A stretch of DNA of 64,000 nucleotides from Lactiplantibacillus songbeiensis (GCF_005405125.1 NZ_BJDL01000013.1:52078-116077); one strand, 5' to 3'; shown: positions 17,343 to 27,464, numbered from the stretch's first letter. Translations and numbers: made by a program. Notes: generated from the sequence alone by a model not told the origin.

Positions 17343-17546
17343 GTGAGTAACAGATTTGAGATTCTGGAGGAATACCAACAGGCTAATTCCGAACTAGATC
17401 ACTTAAAGGGGTTAGTTGTCCGACAACAGGATCGCTCACGAGTGGTGACGATTTATCCGCATTTACGCGAACGGGTCAGTCATCTTTCGGAGAAATGTGA
17501 ACAGCTTGACATGCTTCTGGAAGCAATTAACGCTTCGGAAGATTAA
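17343..17546 (+). CDS. Small helical protein, 67 aa, unknown function
   Basis: GTG start at 17343 with ribosome site AAGGGAGTG. The product is charged and helical with heptad-like leucine spacing (FEILEEYQQANSELDHLKGL and VSHLSEKCEQLDMLLEAI), so it is probably a short coiled coil. There is no signal or membrane segment. It is monocistronic between its own promoter and a strong bidirectional terminator, which supports it being a real gene. I do not recognise a family. Confidence 0.7.
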   Translation: MSNRFEILEEYQQANSELDHLKGLVVRQQDRSRVVTIYPHLRERVSHLSEKCEQLDMLLEAINASED

Positions 17547-17560
17547 GCAATGTTAGCTCA

Positions 17561-17615
17561 AAAAATAAAGCGCTAAGCTCAGCACGGGGTGCTGGAAGCT
17601 TAGCGCTATTTTTTA
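17561..17615. terminator. Bidirectional terminator between convergent genes
   Basis: A long stem (AGCGCTAAGCT arms plus CAGCAC/GTGCTG with a small internal loop), flanked by A6 on the left and T6 on the right. It serves the 67-aa gene on + and the lipid kinase gene on -. Confidence 0.92.
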
Positions 17616-17619
17616 TGGC

Positions 17620-18582
17620 CTAATGTTGACCTTGGACACTGGTGTCAATCCAGAAAGGGTAGGTTAAGGTATCGAAGTAAAGGTCATAATTTCGGTTACC
17701 AATTGTTTGCCCATCCATTTGCCCAACTTCTACTGAATTAACGAGTAGATGCAGTTGTTTAGCACGGTAATGGTGGACAAAGCGGGAGTTCAAATGGCGA
17801 CCGCCCATTAATAAGAGGGCGAATAACCATAAGACCGTCCACCAATGTGGTTCTTCAATGACGATTAGTTCTAATTGATCATCATAAATATCGGCGTCCG
17901 GTAAAATTTTGACGCCACCGCCAAAATAGGGATGATTAGAGACCGTACATAGAAAGGCATGGCGATAGCTATCCCGTTGCCGATCAAGGTGCACGGCTAA
18001 TGGGAAGCCCTCTTGTTCATTAAATGCTTTTAAGGTATTGCTCAGATAAGACCAACGACCTAAGCGGCCTTTTTGTTGGCTACGATTAGTATCGTCAACA
18101 ATCTGGGCATCAAACCCCAAGCCAACATTATTAACGAAATAGCGATGTTCATTTTTTAAAGTTTCATGATAATAGCCCACGTTTAAGGGACGGGCGCGCA
18201 TGTTGTTTAAAACTTGCGCTAAGGCGATTGCTGGATCGGTAGCCATCCCCAGGCCCCGTGCAAAATCATTGCCGGAACCACCTGGAATATAGGCAATGGG
18301 AATGGGATCGGTTAAATGGGCTGCCATTAAGCCGTTCAAGGCCTCATTTAACGTGCCATCACCACCGATAACTAATAAGACAGGCGTCACCCCCGGTTGC
18401 CGATGATGGTGGGCCGCCGCATATTGCGTTGCAAGATAAGTGGTGTGGCCGGCATACGCTGAAACGCGATACTCAAATTGAATTTGACGTTGTTCGAGCA
18501 GTGGCTTAACCGTTTCCCAGACGGCTTTCCCGTGACCGGACCCAGCTAATTCGTTAATGATGATATAGTATTCAGTCGTCAA
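17620..18582 (-). CDS. Diacylglycerol/lipid kinase family protein
   Basis: 320 aa from a TTG start preceded by GAGGTG. N-terminal DAGK catalytic domain with the phosphate-binding loop VIGGDGTLNEALNGL (about 72-86) and the PGGSGNDFARGLG motif (about 100-112). The C-terminal beta-sandwich typical of the DgkB/YegS group follows. It phosphorylates diacylglycerol or a related lipid using ATP at the inner membrane face, recycling lipids from envelope polymer synthesis. It is probably an independent unit: a terminator for rnjA lies just upstream and a shared terminator downstream. Exact substrate not determined. Confidence 0.9.
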   Translation of the reverse strand: MTTEYYIIINELAGSGHGKAVWETVKPLLEQRQIQFEYRVSAYAGHTTYLATQYAAAHHHRQPGVTPVLLVIGGDGTLNEALNGLMAAHLTDPIPIAYIPGGSGNDFARGLGMATDPAIALAQVLNNMRARPLNVGYYHETLKNEHRYFVNNVGLGFDAQIVDDTNRSQQKGRLGRWSYLSNTLKAFNEQEGFPLAVHLDRQRDSYRHAFLCTVSNHPYFGGGVKILPDADIYDDQLELIVIEEPHWWTVLWLFALLLMGGRHLNSRFVHHYRAKQLHLLVNSVEVGQMDGQTIGNRNYDLYFDTLTYPFWIDTSVQGQH

Positions 18583-18632
18583 AGTTACACCTCACAAAGT
18601 TCACGTCAGTTCAAGACTGACCCTTACACCAC

Positions 18633-18659
18633 AAAAAGCCGGAACAGGTACGTTCCGGC
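18633..18659 (-). terminator. Terminator of the rpoY-rnjA operon
   Basis: A perfect 8-bp stem GCCGGAAC/GTTCCGGC (18638-18645 with 18652-18659). On the reverse strand it is followed by TTTTT, starting 7 nt after the rnjA stop. Confidence 0.88.
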
Positions 18660-18665
18660 AGGTTG

Positions 18666-20342
18666 TTAGTTCATAATAAGCATTGGTAAGATCATTGGAT
18701 GCCGTTCAGTCTTCTCAAATAAGAAGCTTTGCAGATCATCAATGATGGCATTGCGAATCGTAGCTTCACTGGCTTTGTCACTCTTCATCTTGCGGCGAAT
18801 AGTCCGGAAAACATGTTTACGGGCTTCGTTGATCAAATCACCAGATTCACGCATATAAACGAAACCACGTGATAAGATATCAGGTCCAGCCTGAATTTCT
18901 TTCTTCTGCAAGTTGATGGTGGCAACCACCACGACCAAGCCTTCTTCAGAAAGTACTTGACGATCACGCAAGACAACATTACCGATATCACCGATACCAG
19001 AGCCATCAACGTAGACATCACCAGCTCCGAAATGTCCCGCGACTCGAGCGGAATCTTTGGTTAGGGCTAGAACATCACCGTTTTCCAAGATAAAGCTGTG
19101 ATCGAGTGGGACGCCACATTGTTCAGCTAATTCGGTATGAATCTTCAACATTCGATATTCCCCATGAATTGGCATGAAGAACTTCGGCTTCATCAAACGG
19201 AGCATCAGCTTTTGTTCTTCTTGACCACCATGGCCGGAAGTATGAATATTGTTGACTTTCCCATGAATGACATGGGCACCGGCTTCTTCCAATTCATTGA
19301 TGACGTGGTTAACACTCAATGTATTCCCAGGAATTGGGGAACTCGAGAAGATGACCGTGTCACCAGGTTGGACTGAAATCTGCCGATGAGTCCCATTGGC
19401 AATCCGTGAAAGGGCTGCCATCGGTTCGCCTTGTGAACCCGTACAGAGAATCATGACTTTGTTGGCTGGTAAGGATTTAATGTCATTCGCATCAACCATC
19501 GCATCATCTGGAATGTTTAAGTATCCCAATTCGCGACCGTTGACAATCGCTGCCTCCATACTACGGCCGAAGACCGCAATCTTACGATGATGTTCTAACG
19601 CGACTTGAGCAGCTTCTTGAATCCGTGAGATATTGGAAGCGAAGGTAGCAAAGATGATCCGGCCTTCAACTTGTTCAAAGATCTTACGAATTGATTGGGC
19701 AACCCAGCGTTCAGACTTCGTAAAGATTGGTCGTTCAGCGTTAGTACTATCAGAGAGCAGCGCTAAGACACCACGTTCCCCTAAATGAGCCATCTTTTGC
19801 AAGTTCGGCGGCTGATTCGTGATTGGTGTCAGGTCGAACTTATAATCCCCGGTTTCCACAATCGTACCAGGTGGGGTCTGTACGGCAATCCCCATTGTGT
19901 CTGGAATTGAGTGGGTCGTTCTGAAGAATGAGACCCGTGTCTTACGGAACTTTAAAACGCTATCTTCGTTGATTTCATGCAACTCAGTGGTTTTAAGTAA
20001 TCCGTGTTCTTCCAGCTTACCCTTAATTAAGGCTAAGGCGAGGGGACCGGCATAGATTGGCACGTTGATCTGTTGTAGTAGGAATGGAATTCCACCAATA
20101 TGATCTTCATGCCCATGCGTAATAACCAGAGCTTTTATTTTTTGCTGATTTGCAACTAGGTAAGAATAATCCGGGATAACATAATCAATCCCCAAAAGTT
20201 CGTCTTCTGGAAATTTGATACCAGCATCGATCAGAATAATCTCATCTTGGAATTGGACACCGTAAGTGTTTTTCCCAATTTCTCCCAAACCGCCGACTGC
20301 AAAAACAGCGGTTTCGTTATTTTTAACGTTTAGGCGTTTCAT
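18666..20342 (-). CDS. rnjA: Ribonuclease J1
   Basis: 558 aa, standard for RNase J. A metallo-beta-lactamase/beta-CASP ribonuclease with 5'-3' exonuclease and endonuclease activity in mRNA decay and rRNA maturation. It carries the intact zinc motif [11 protein letters not shown] (about 74-84), [16 protein letters not shown] and the C-terminal HTSGHG motif. Assigned to J1 rather than J2 for the complete HxHxDH motif and the upstream rpoY gene, which overlaps it by 4 bp (ATGA), as in other Firmicutes. A second RNase J gene lies at 47513. Confidence 0.95.
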   Translation of the reverse strand: MKRLNVKNNETAVFAVGGLGEIGKNTYGVQFQDEIILIDAGIKFPEDELLGIDYVIPDYSYLVANQQKIKALVITHGHEDHIGGIPFLLQQINVPIYAGPLALALIKGKLEEHGLLKTTELHEINEDSVLKFRKTRVSFFRTTHSIPDTMGIAVQTPPGTIVETGDYKFDLTPITNQPPNLQKMAHLGERGVLALLSDSTNAERPIFTKSERWVAQSIRKIFEQVEGRIIFATFASNISRIQEAAQVALEHHRKIAVFGRSMEAAIVNGRELGYLNIPDDAMVDANDIKSLPANKVMILCTGSQGEPMAALSRIANGTHRQISVQPGDTVIFSSSPIPGNTLSVNHVINELEEAGAHVIHGKVNNIHTSGHGGQEEQKLMLRLMKPKFFMPIHGEYRMLKIHTELAEQCGVPLDHSFILENGDVLALTKDSARVAGHFGAGDVYVDGSGIGDIGNVVLRDRQVLSEEGLVVVVATINLQKKEIQAGPDILSRGFVYMRESGDLINEARKHVFRTIRRKMKSDKASEATIRNAIIDDLQSFLFEKTERHPMILPMLIMN

Positions 20343-20557
20343 TTATTAAACTCCGTTAGTTGAAACTCTGGATTTTTTTGTTCGTAATCCAAGAAGTTAC
20401 CTTCTAACGGTTCGATAAATTCAATATTGTACTTGGTATTATCTTCGACCAGCACGCGTGCATCTACTTCGGTATCAGCTTCAAGATAAAGCGCTTGGGT
20501 AGTTTCACGTTGTGGGTTCCGTTTTTTGGTTTCTTGGTAGTAGACTTTGTAAATCAT
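20339..20557 (-). CDS. rpoY: RNA polymerase epsilon subunit
   Basis: 72 aa from ATG 20557, 8 nt after AAGGAG; an earlier in-frame TTG lies too close to that site. It matches the RpoY (YkzG, DUF1447) family: [18 protein letters not shown] at the start and [15 protein letters not shown] in the middle. This small subunit binds core RNA polymerase in Firmicutes. Its stop overlaps the rnjA start by 4 bp, so the two are translationally coupled, the arrangement seen in Bacillus. Confidence 0.93.
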   Translation of the reverse strand: MIYKVYYQETKKRNPQRETTQALYLEADTEVDARVLVEDNTKYNIEFIEPLEGNFLDYEQKNPEFQLTEFNK

Positions 20558-20641
20558 TAACAAAACTCCTTATAAAAAAATATTTATTTAGAACCTGAAT
20601 TCTAAATAGTAGCAAAAATAAAAGTTTGATCCGTACACCTG

Positions 20642-20657
20642 GTTGTGTAAACACAAC
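20642..20657. promoter_or_regulatory. Inverted repeat between rpoY and a divergent membrane protein gene
   Basis: GTTGTG-TAAA-CACAAC is a perfect 6-bp inverted repeat in the 276-bp divergent region. A candidate operator, or just the base of a small hairpin in the rpoY leader. The half-site spacing is shorter than in a Rex site. Confidence 0.3.
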
Positions 20658-20833
20658 AATTATCTTTCATTTTAGCATAATTTGCGAGAGGTGTATACAA
20701 TGTTAACTTTCTTCAAAAACAAACGAGTCATGGTAAAAAAGTTTTTAAAATCATGCTATGCTATTTGGAGAAGACCTGCTGATAAAAGCAAGATATTGTG
20801 AAGCACCATACAAAAAGTTAGAGGGGTTGCGCA

Positions 20834-21325
20834 ATGCAAAAATGGCTCATCATTTTAGTAGGATTGATTTTAGCCGTCCTCATTTATGAAGTTTTACGCC
20901 GCCAAGTACTGAAACGTACGGCGCTTAAGATCCGCTTGCAAGGTCAGCGAACTACGGATACGGCGATGGCAACGGTGCTACATGCACTGAGTAGTCGGAC
21001 CGCGGCGCAACAAGTGAGTGGTCAACTACACTCGGTTCCCGTTGCGACGGTGTGGGGGCGGGGAGTCATGGCGTTTGAATATGTGATTCAGGCACCGGGG
21101 ATGACGACTGGTGATCTGCATGAAATTCGCAAAGTGTTAAATAATCATTTACAGGCCTACGCGCAAGATGAACAATTGCGTGCTTGGCATGAGGCTGGAC
21201 CAGCGTTACGTGTGACGGATACGTGGCTGCGTGATGGTCAATTGCATTTAGATGTGGCCTATTTAATGAATGAAGCCACGTTTGAATATCTAGAAGACTT
21301 ACGCCGCTTAAATCGTGATCAATAA
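20834..21325 (+). CDS. Membrane-anchored protein of unknown function, 163 aa
   Basis: ATG 20834 with ribosome site AGAGGGG. One N-terminal membrane helix (about 4-20, WLIILVGLILAVLIYEV) is followed by a soluble, mixed alpha/beta domain with no recognisable catalytic motif. The protein is probably anchored with its C-terminal domain outside or inside; the positive residues after the helix (RRQVLKR) suggest a cytoplasmic C-terminus. It is monocistronic, convergent with def, sharing a terminator. No family recognised. Confidence 0.75.
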   Translation: MQKWLIILVGLILAVLIYEVLRRQVLKRTALKIRLQGQRTTDTAMATVLHALSSRTAAQQVSGQLHSVPVATVWGRGVMAFEYVIQAPGMTTGDLHEIRKVLNNHLQAYAQDEQLRAWHEAGPALRVTDTWLRDGQLHLDVAYLMNEATFEYLEDLRRLNRDQ

Positions 21326-21428
21326 AAAGGCGAGTGAACAAAAATCAGGTTGTCGTAGCCTGTTGTCACACGTTTCGGCTATAAATATTCGAAGTTTCAA
21401 AAAAGTCTGGGGGTGTCCCAGATTCGAT

Positions 21429-21468
21429 AAAAAAAGGGATCGACTTTTTAAAAGTCGATCCCTTTTTT
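21429..21468. terminator. Bidirectional terminator between convergent genes
   Basis: A near-perfect 40-bp palindrome: A-run, GGGATCGACTTTT, its complement and T-run. It serves the 163-aa gene (+) and def (-). Confidence 0.93.
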
Positions 21469-21473
21469 ATTAT

Positions 21474-22034
21474 TTAAGAAATTAAAACTAAGTCATCATC
21501 TGCATTGAATGGGCTATTACCATCGATATGATCATAGAATAAGATGCCATGCAAATGGTCAATTTCGTGTTGGCACACGATGGCTGGGTAATTCTTTAGC
21601 CGAATCTTTTTTTGTTCGCCCGCCATATTATAGTAACGCAAGGTAATGCGATCATGACGAATGACGTAACCAGGAATATCACGATCAACTGATAAGCAAC
21701 CTTCGCCTTCCGTTAGAGCGCCTGGTTGAACGGAATGGCTAACGATGACCGGATTAATAATGACGTCTTTAAAGACTGGTTCAGCAGTTTCACCTTCGCC
21801 AGGGACTAAGACCGCCGCCATTTGTTCGGAAACGTCGACTTGTGGCGCAGCTAAACCAACGCCGGCTCGCAAACCGTATTTTTTAGCCAATTCTGGATCT
21901 TGGCTATTCTCTAAGTAAGCCATCATGTCGTTGGCCAATTGTTGATCTTGGTCACTCAATGGAAATTTAACTGGTTTGGCTTCCGCACGTAACGTGTCGT
22001 TACCTTCGCGAATGATATCTCTCATCTTTATCAA
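21474..22034 (-). CDS. def: Peptide deformylase
   Basis: 186 aa from TTG 22034, 8 nt after GGAGGT; an ATG three codons later is too far from that site. It removes the formyl group from N-terminal Met. All three motifs are present: GVGLAAPQV (about 58-66), EGCLSVD (metal Cys) and HEIDHLHG (metal His, catalytic Glu). The insert between motifs and the length fit type II deformylases of Gram-positives. It is divergent from pdhA, so the 302-bp gap holds both promoters. Confidence 0.96.
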   Translation of the reverse strand: MIKMRDIIREGNDTLRAEAKPVKFPLSDQDQQLANDMMAYLENSQDPELAKKYGLRAGVGLAAPQVDVSEQMAAVLVPGEGETAEPVFKDVIINPVIVSHSVQPGALTEGEGCLSVDRDIPGYVIRHDRITLRYYNMAGEQKKIRLKNYPAIVCQHEIDHLHGILFYDHIDGNSPFNADDDLVLIS

Positions 22035-22228
22035 CCCAAATTACCTCCAAAAACTAGTCTGTAAGTTGGAACTGGCAGCGCAGTTCACCCATTAAATAAG
22101 TCTATCATATCTAAAATTGAAAATGTAGTCTGTTTCTTGAAAATCTAATTGTGTTAGTAAACTCAGTTTATGAAAAAATTCACAATCATTAGGGCGAAAA
22201 ACGCCGATAGATTGGGGTTTGAAAGGGC

Positions 22229-22257
22229 TTGCAAAAATTGAAAGGCAATGGTAAATT
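22229..22257 (+). promoter_or_regulatory. Promoter of pdhABCD
   Basis: TTGCAA (22229-22234), a 17-bp spacer and TAAATT (22252-22257), followed about 13 bp later by the cre-like site. Confidence 0.6.
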
Positions 22258-22269
22258 AGACTTGTGATT

Positions 22270-22284
22270 ATGAAAACGATTACG
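22270..22284 (+). promoter_or_regulatory. cre-like catabolite control site before pdhA
   Basis: ATGAAAACGATTACG matches the cre consensus WTGNAANCGNWNNCW at 14 of 15 positions (the last is G). Placed just after the predicted transcription start, where CcpA binding usually represses. Confidence 0.6.
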
Positions 22285-22336
22285 TGCAATCGCTAGCAGG
22301 CGGTACATGTACGTTCATGAAAGGGATGTGTCATTT

Positions 22337-23449
22337 ATGGACAACGAACAACCAATTGTCGATTTTAGTGCAATCCATGATGCGCTTGGAAAAAACTTTG
22401 AACCCGTACAAGTCATTGATGGTCAGGCTAAAGTCGTTAAACCAGAAATTGTCGCTAAATATACAAATGATCAACTAGTTGAGTTCTTAAAACTAATGAT
22501 TTGGGAACGTACTTTGCATCAGCGCTCAAATGCCTTAACTCGGCAAGGACGATTGGGTTTTTATGCCCCAACTGAAGGGCAAGAAGCCAGCGAAATGGGC
22601 AGTAATTCAGCGATGAAGTCGACCGATGTGTTGATGCCCGCTTATCGAGACATTCCGCAACTCATTCAACATGGGTTACCCGTTTATAAAGCCTTCCTTT
22701 GGTCGCGAGGTCATGTGTTAGGTAATGAATATCCGGAAGATTTGCATGCAATGCCACCACAAATTATTATTGGGGCTCAATATGTCCAAGCAGCCGGTGT
22801 CGCTTTAGGGATTAAGAAGAATAAGACGGCTGATAAGGTGGCGTACACGTACACCGGTGATGGTGGGACGTCGCAAGGGGACTTCTATGAAGGAATGAAC
22901 TTTGCCGGCGCTTTCCAAGCACCAGCAGTCTTTATTGTTCAAAATAACGGTTACGCAATTTCAGTCCCACGGCGTAAACAAACCAATGCCCGCACCTTGG
23001 CACAAAAAGCCGTGGCAGCTGGGATTCCAAGTATCCAAGTCGATGGGATGGACTTCTTAGCGGTTCACGAAGTCACCAAAGCGGCGCGGGACTATGCGAT
23101 TGCTGGCAATGGTCCAGTCATGATTGAAACGTTAACATACCGGTTTGGCCCACATACAAATGCTGGGGATGATCCGAAACGTTATCGGACAAAGGATGAA
23201 GAACAACCTTGGTTTGATAACGATCCATTAATTCGTTACCGCAAGTATTTGACCGAACAAGGTGCTTGGTCGCAAGCACAAGAAGACGAGTATGTTGAAC
23301 AAGTTAAAGCTGACATCAAAGCGGCCGTTAAACAAGCCGACGATGCCCCTAAGCAAAAAATTACCGAATTTTTGAGCAATGTTTTTGAAGAACAACCACA
23401 AAACATTCAACAACAAATTACGGCATATCAAGCAAAGGAGTCGAAGTAA
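22337..23449 (+). CDS. pdhA: Pyruvate dehydrogenase E1 alpha subunit
   Basis: 370 aa from ATG 22337 with GAAAGGGATG upstream; the longer in-frame start at 22307 lacks a ribosome site. The thiamine diphosphate motif [17 protein letters not shown] and the alternating YTYTGDGG core are visible, as is the phosphorylation-loop-like region [18 protein letters not shown]. With PdhB it decarboxylates pyruvate and transfers the acetyl group to E2. First gene of a complete pdhABCD operon driven by a promoter with a cre-like site. Confidence 0.96.
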   Translation: MDNEQPIVDFSAIHDALGKNFEPVQVIDGQAKVVKPEIVAKYTNDQLVEFLKLMIWERTLHQRSNALTRQGRLGFYAPTEGQEASEMGSNSAMKSTDVLMPAYRDIPQLIQHGLPVYKAFLWSRGHVLGNEYPEDLHAMPPQIIIGAQYVQAAGVALGIKKNKTADKVAYTYTGDGGTSQGDFYEGMNFAGAFQAPAVFIVQNNGYAISVPRRKQTNARTLAQKAVAAGIPSIQVDGMDFLAVHEVTKAARDYAIAGNGPVMIETLTYRFGPHTNAGDDPKRYRTKDEEQPWFDNDPLIRYRKYLTEQGAWSQAQEDEYVEQVKADIKAAVKQADDAPKQKITEFLSNVFEEQPQNIQQQITAYQAKESK

Positions 23450-23450
23450 C

Positions 23451-24428
23451 ATGTCAAAGAAAACGTATATTCAAGCAATTACGGATGCCCTTCGATTGGA
23501 GCTCGGCTCAGATGATCGGACTTTGCTATTTGGTGAAGATGTTGGTAAAAATGGTGGGGTCTTCCGGGCAACCGATGGCTTACAAGCAGAATTCGGTGAA
23601 GATCGGGTTTTTGATACCCCATTAGCTGAATCTGGGATTGGTGGCTTATCAATTGGACTAGCATTGGAAGGCTTCCGACCAATTCCAGAAATTCAATTCT
23701 TAGGGTTTATCTTTGAAACCTTAGATTCAATCGCTGGTCAAATGTCACGGGAACGCTTCCGAATGGGTGGCACCCGGCATATGCCAATTACGATTCGGTC
23801 ACCATATGGTGGTGGAACGCATACGCCTGAAATGCATGCGGACTCATTGGAAGGTTATTTGGCACAGATCCCTGGGTTACGGGTTGTTACACCATCTAAT
23901 CCGTATGATGCGAAAGGTTTGTTAATTGCGTCAATTCGCAATAATGATCCGGTTTTCTTCCTTGAAAATTTGAAGTTGTACCGGTCAATGAAAGCGGATA
24001 TTCCAGATGAAGCCTATACAGTGCCACTAGATAAGGCCGCCGTGGTTCGTGAAGGAACCGATATTTCGCTGATTGCGTACAGTGCCCAAGTCAACCAATC
24101 ATTAAAAGTCGCTGAAAAGCTGGCTAAAGAAGGCATTTCTGCTGAAGTCATTGATTTGCGGACCCTTTCACCATTGGATGAAGAAACGATCTTAAAGTCC
24201 GTTGAAAAAACGGGTCGGGCCGTTGCGATTCAAGAAGCCCAACGTCAAGCTGGTATCGCAGCCAACGTGGCGTCCTTGATCGCTGAAAAAGGTGCCCTTT
24301 ATCTCAGTGCGCCAGTTGGACGTGTGTATGCCCCTGACACAGTTTATCCATTCGGGTTAGCAGAAGATGATTGGCTCCCAGCAGAAGACGAAATCGAAGC
24401 GAAGACCCGTGAAATCTTAACATATTAA
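23451..24428 (+). CDS. pdhB: Pyruvate dehydrogenase E1 beta subunit
   Basis: 325 aa from ATG 23451, one base after the pdhA stop. Its ribosome site AAAGGAG lies inside the end of pdhA, so the two are translationally coupled. Transketolase central and C-terminal domains are present: [38 protein letters not shown] and the end segment [11 protein letters not shown]. The protein forms the alpha2-beta2 E1 tetramer. A longer frame extends upstream into pdhA but has no ribosome site. Confidence 0.96.
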   Translation: MSKKTYIQAITDALRLELGSDDRTLLFGEDVGKNGGVFRATDGLQAEFGEDRVFDTPLAESGIGGLSIGLALEGFRPIPEIQFLGFIFETLDSIAGQMSRERFRMGGTRHMPITIRSPYGGGTHTPEMHADSLEGYLAQIPGLRVVTPSNPYDAKGLLIASIRNNDPVFFLENLKLYRSMKADIPDEAYTVPLDKAAVVREGTDISLIAYSAQVNQSLKVAEKLAKEGISAEVIDLRTLSPLDEETILKSVEKTGRAVAIQEAQRQAGIAANVASLIAEKGALYLSAPVGRVYAPDTVYPFGLAEDDWLPAEDEIEAKTREILTY

Positions 24429-24487
24429 AGATTGACGGCATTTGAGTAACAACCGTGCGCGCGGTTGTGATGAAAGGAAGTTATCGC

Positions 24488-25783
24488 ATGGCTTACGAGT
24501 TTAAACTACCAGAGCTTGGTGAAGGCCTTGAAGAAGGCGAAATCGCATCATGGCTCGTTAAACCTGGTGACGAAGTTAAAGAAGACGACTCATTAGTAGA
24601 AATTCAAAACGATAAATCAGTTGAAGAATTGCCATCACCAGTGGATGGTAAGATTATTAAAATTTTAATTCCAGAAGGCGAAACGGCTAAAATTGGTGAT
24701 GTGATCGTCACCATTGATGACGGCTCTGGTGATAACGCTACTCCCGCTGCCACACCGGCAGAACCAGCAGCGCAAGCCACACCAAGTGCACCGGCTGAAA
24801 GTGCTGCCACAACTGAAACTGCTCCCATGGCGCCCGCTGATCCTAACAAACGGATCTTGGCGATGCCATCAGTCCGGCAATATGCTCGGAACAAAGATAT
24901 CGATATTACCTTAGTGACGCCAAGCGGGGCGCATGGTCAGATTACGAAACAAGATATAGATAATTATACTGGCGCCCCTGCTGCAACTAAATCGGCCGCC
25001 ACGCCTGAAACTGCGGCCCCGGTAACAGCAGCTGAACCAGCACCAACTCCAGTTAAACCATACGTTTCAGATACACCTGAATTGGAGACTCGTGAAAAGA
25101 TGACCCCAATTCGTAAGGCGATTTCTAAAGCGATGGTTAACAGCAAGCATACGGCACCACATGTCACCTTATTTGATGAAGTGGAAGTCAGTGCGTTGAT
25201 GGCGCATCGGAAGAAGTACAAGACGATTGCGGCGGATCGCGATATTCACTTGACCTTCTTGCCATATATTGTGAAGGCACTAGTGGCGGTCTTACAACAA
25301 TTTCCAGAATTCAATGCCTCAATTGATGATGCCAATAAAGAGATTGTGTACAAACATTACTTCAACATTGGCGTTGCAACTGATACGGACCGTGGCTTGT
25401 TAGTGCCAAATATCAAGCACGCTGAAGGCAAGGGTCTATTTGCGATTGCTAAGGAAATTACTGATAATACGCAAAAAGCTTATGACGGCAAGCTTAAAGC
25501 TAGTGAAATGAGTGGTGCTTCCATTACAATCAGTAATATTGGTTCAATTGGTGGTGGCTGGTTTACTCCAGTCATTAACCAACCGGAAGTCGCTATTTTA
25601 GGGGTTGGCCGGATTGGTAAAGAACCATACGTCAACGATGATGATGAGATTGTTGTCGGCAAGATGCAGAAGTTGTCCTTAAGTTTTGATCATCGTTTGA
25701 TTGATGGTGCCACGGCTCAAAAAGCCATGAACTTATTGAAACAATTATTGCATGATCCAGAATTATTATTGATGGAAGGATGA
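24488..25783 (+). CDS. pdhC: Dihydrolipoamide acetyltransferase (PDH E2)
   Basis: 431 aa from ATG 24488 (ribosome site GAAAGGAAG). One N-terminal lipoyl domain (about 1-78) has Lys43 in [10 protein letters not shown]. An Ala/Pro/Thr linker, a peripheral subunit-binding domain (about 118-156, [14 protein letters not shown]) and a second Ala/Pro linker follow. The catalytic acetyltransferase domain (about 200-431) has the active site [10 protein letters not shown], with His402. It forms the core of the complex. The L. plantarum E2 has been reported as O-glycosylated; here the Thr/Ala/Pro linkers are plausible sites (recalled knowledge, not visible in the sequence). Confidence 0.96.
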   Translation: MAYEFKLPELGEGLEEGEIASWLVKPGDEVKEDDSLVEIQNDKSVEELPSPVDGKIIKILIPEGETAKIGDVIVTIDDGSGDNATPAATPAEPAAQATPSAPAESAATTETAPMAPADPNKRILAMPSVRQYARNKDIDITLVTPSGAHGQITKQDIDNYTGAPAATKSAATPETAAPVTAAEPAPTPVKPYVSDTPELETREKMTPIRKAISKAMVNSKHTAPHVTLFDEVEVSALMAHRKKYKTIAADRDIHLTFLPYIVKALVAVLQQFPEFNASIDDANKEIVYKHYFNIGVATDTDRGLLVPNIKHAEGKGLFAIAKEITDNTQKAYDGKLKASEMSGASITISNIGSIGGGWFTPVINQPEVAILGVGRIGKEPYVNDDDEIVVGKMQKLSLSFDHRLIDGATAQKAMNLLKQLLHDPELLLMEG

Positions 25784-25790
25784 GGTCAGA

Positions 25791-27203
25791 ATGGTTGTAG
25801 GAGATTTTGCTGAAGAACGCGATACCATTATTGTCGGCGCGGGTCCTGGTGGCTACGTCGCTGCAATTCGGGCCGCTGAATTAGGCCAAAAAGTCATGGT
25901 CGTCGAAAAAGAATATATCGGCGGGGTGTGCTTAAATGTTGGCTGTATTCCTTCTAAAGCGTTGATTAGTGCCGGACATCGGCTACAAGAAGTTAAGGAT
26001 AGTAAGATTTTTGGGATTAAGAATATTCAGGCACCGGTCTTGGATTTTAAGACAACTCAAGACTGGAAGGACCATCAAGTGGTTGATCGCTTGACGGGTG
26101 GTGTGTCGATGCTACTCAAAAAGCATAAAGTGGAAGTCGTGACTGGGGAAGCCTATATGCATGATAACCACACATTGCGGGTCATGAATGGTGATCACAC
26201 TGGTCAGACTTACAAATTCAAACATTTGATTTTAGCAACTGGTTCACGGCCAGTTGAAATTCCAGGCTTTAAGTTTAGTGGCCGGGTGGTCGATTCGACT
26301 GGTGGCTTGAACTTGCCAGAAGTACCGAAAGAATTAGTGGTCATCGGTGGTGGCTACATTGGGTCTGAATTAGCTGGGGCCTATGCGAACTTAGGGGCGC
26401 ACGTTACCATCCTCGAAGGGACACCACAGATTCTACCGAACTTTGAAAAAGACATGGTTCAGTTAGTCTTGAAGAATTTCAAGGCTAAAGGGGTGACTGT
26501 AGTCACGAATGCCATGGCAAAGAACTCTGAACAAACGGATAGTGGTGTCACGGTTACCTATGAAGTTGACGGGGAAGCCCAAACCTTAAAGGCTGACTAT
26601 GTGATGGTTACTGTTGGCCGGCGTCCAAATACCGATGATATGGGCTTAGAATATACTGACGTTAAGTTGAGCGATCGTGGCTTGATCGAAGTCGATGCTC
26701 AAGGTCGGACGGCCGCTGAAGATATTTTTGCGATTGGTGATATTGTTGCTGGACCAGCTTTGGCTCACAAAGCCTTTGCAGAAGGTAAAGTAGCCGCTGG
26801 TGCAATTAGCGGCAAGAAGACGGCTAACGACTATGTTTCCGTGCCCGCAGTTTGCTTTACTGATCCAGAACTAGCCACGGTCGGCATGACCAAGGCAGAG
26901 GCTGAAAAAGCCGGATTATCGGTAAAAACATCAAAGTTCCCATTTGCTGGTAACGGTCGAGCGATTTCCTTAAACTCAATGGATGGGTTCTTCCGGTTAG
27001 TGACGACCAAAGATGAAGGCACGATTGTTGGTGCCCAAATTGCGGGTCCCGGGGCAAGTGACTTGATCTCTGAACTAAGTGTGGCTGTTAACGGTGGCTT
27101 GAACGCTGAAGATTTAGCGTTGACGATTCATCCCCATCCAACGTTGGGTGAAGTGGTGCAAGAGGCCGCGGATGAAGCAATGGGCTATCCAACGCATATT
27201 TAA
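25791..27203 (+). CDS. pdhD: Dihydrolipoamide dehydrogenase (PDH E3)
   Basis: 470 aa, 7 nt after pdhC. A flavoprotein disulfide reductase that reoxidises E2 lipoamide using FAD and NAD+. FAD motif [10 protein letters not shown] (17-26), redox-active cysteines Cys47 and Cys52 in [18 protein letters not shown]-binding [10 protein letters not shown], second FAD motif IFAIGDI, and the C-terminal HPHPTLGE (447-454) with the catalytic His/Glu pair. Last gene of the pdh operon, followed by a terminator 28 bp later. Confidence 0.97.
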   Translation: MVVGDFAEERDTIIVGAGPGGYVAAIRAAELGQKVMVVEKEYIGGVCLNVGCIPSKALISAGHRLQEVKDSKIFGIKNIQAPVLDFKTTQDWKDHQVVDRLTGGVSMLLKKHKVEVVTGEAYMHDNHTLRVMNGDHTGQTYKFKHLILATGSRPVEIPGFKFSGRVVDSTGGLNLPEVPKELVVIGGGYIGSELAGAYANLGAHVTILEGTPQILPNFEKDMVQLVLKNFKAKGVTVVTNAMAKNSEQTDSGVTVTYEVDGEAQTLKADYVMVTVGRRPNTDDMGLEYTDVKLSDRGLIEVDAQGRTAAEDIFAIGDIVAGPALAHKAFAEGKVAAGAISGKKTANDYVSVPAVCFTDPELATVGMTKAEAEKAGLSVKTSKFPFAGNGRAISLNSMDGFFRLVTTKDEGTIVGAQIAGPGASDLISELSVAVNGGLNAEDLALTIHPHPTLGEVVQEAADEAMGYPTHI

Positions 27204-27231
27204 TGATTTAAACAGGACTAGGTTAGAAACT

Positions 27232-27267
27232 AAAAGTTGGCATCGAGTTTGATGGTGCCAACTTTTT
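27232..27267 (+). terminator. Terminator of the pdh operon
   Basis: A perfect stem AAAAGTTGGCA/TGCCAACTTTT, a 13-nt loop and a closing T-run. It is immediately followed by a larger imperfect palindrome (27265-27338). Confidence 0.85.
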
Positions 27268-27338
27268 GGGTTACGTCAAATTGGGGCTTAGTCGTCGACC
27301 AAGTCAGAGCCCCCCAACTAACTGAGACTTTACCCAAA
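27265..27338. repeat. Imperfect palindrome between pdhD and the LDH-like gene
   Basis: TTTGGGT (27265-27271) pairs with ACCCAAA (27332-27338), enclosing a second paired block (TTGGGGCT with GAGCCCCCCAA). No coding content. It may be a second transcription barrier or a remnant of a structured repeat. Confidence 0.4.
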
Positions 27339-27464
27339 TTTAAAAACCTTGTGCTGCCTACTGACCCGTTGCTTATGTTACAAAAGATTAAGCTTTTTAT
27401 TAACATTTACTTGAATTCCTTGACAGCTTAGGTACAATTATTAACGAAAGTTGGGAGGGATTTC

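Larger units (their letters stand above)
22035..22336. other. Divergent def-pdhA regulatory region
   Basis: 302 bp with the def ribosome site on the left, A/T-rich DNA in the middle, and the pdh promoter and cre-like site on the right. The long frames through it look like chance. Confidence 0.65.

Noticed and set aside
24604..25221. Reverse-strand Ala/Val-rich frames inside pdhC
   Set aside because: They are mirror frames of the Ala/Pro-rich linkers of the E2 protein and lack ribosome sites.
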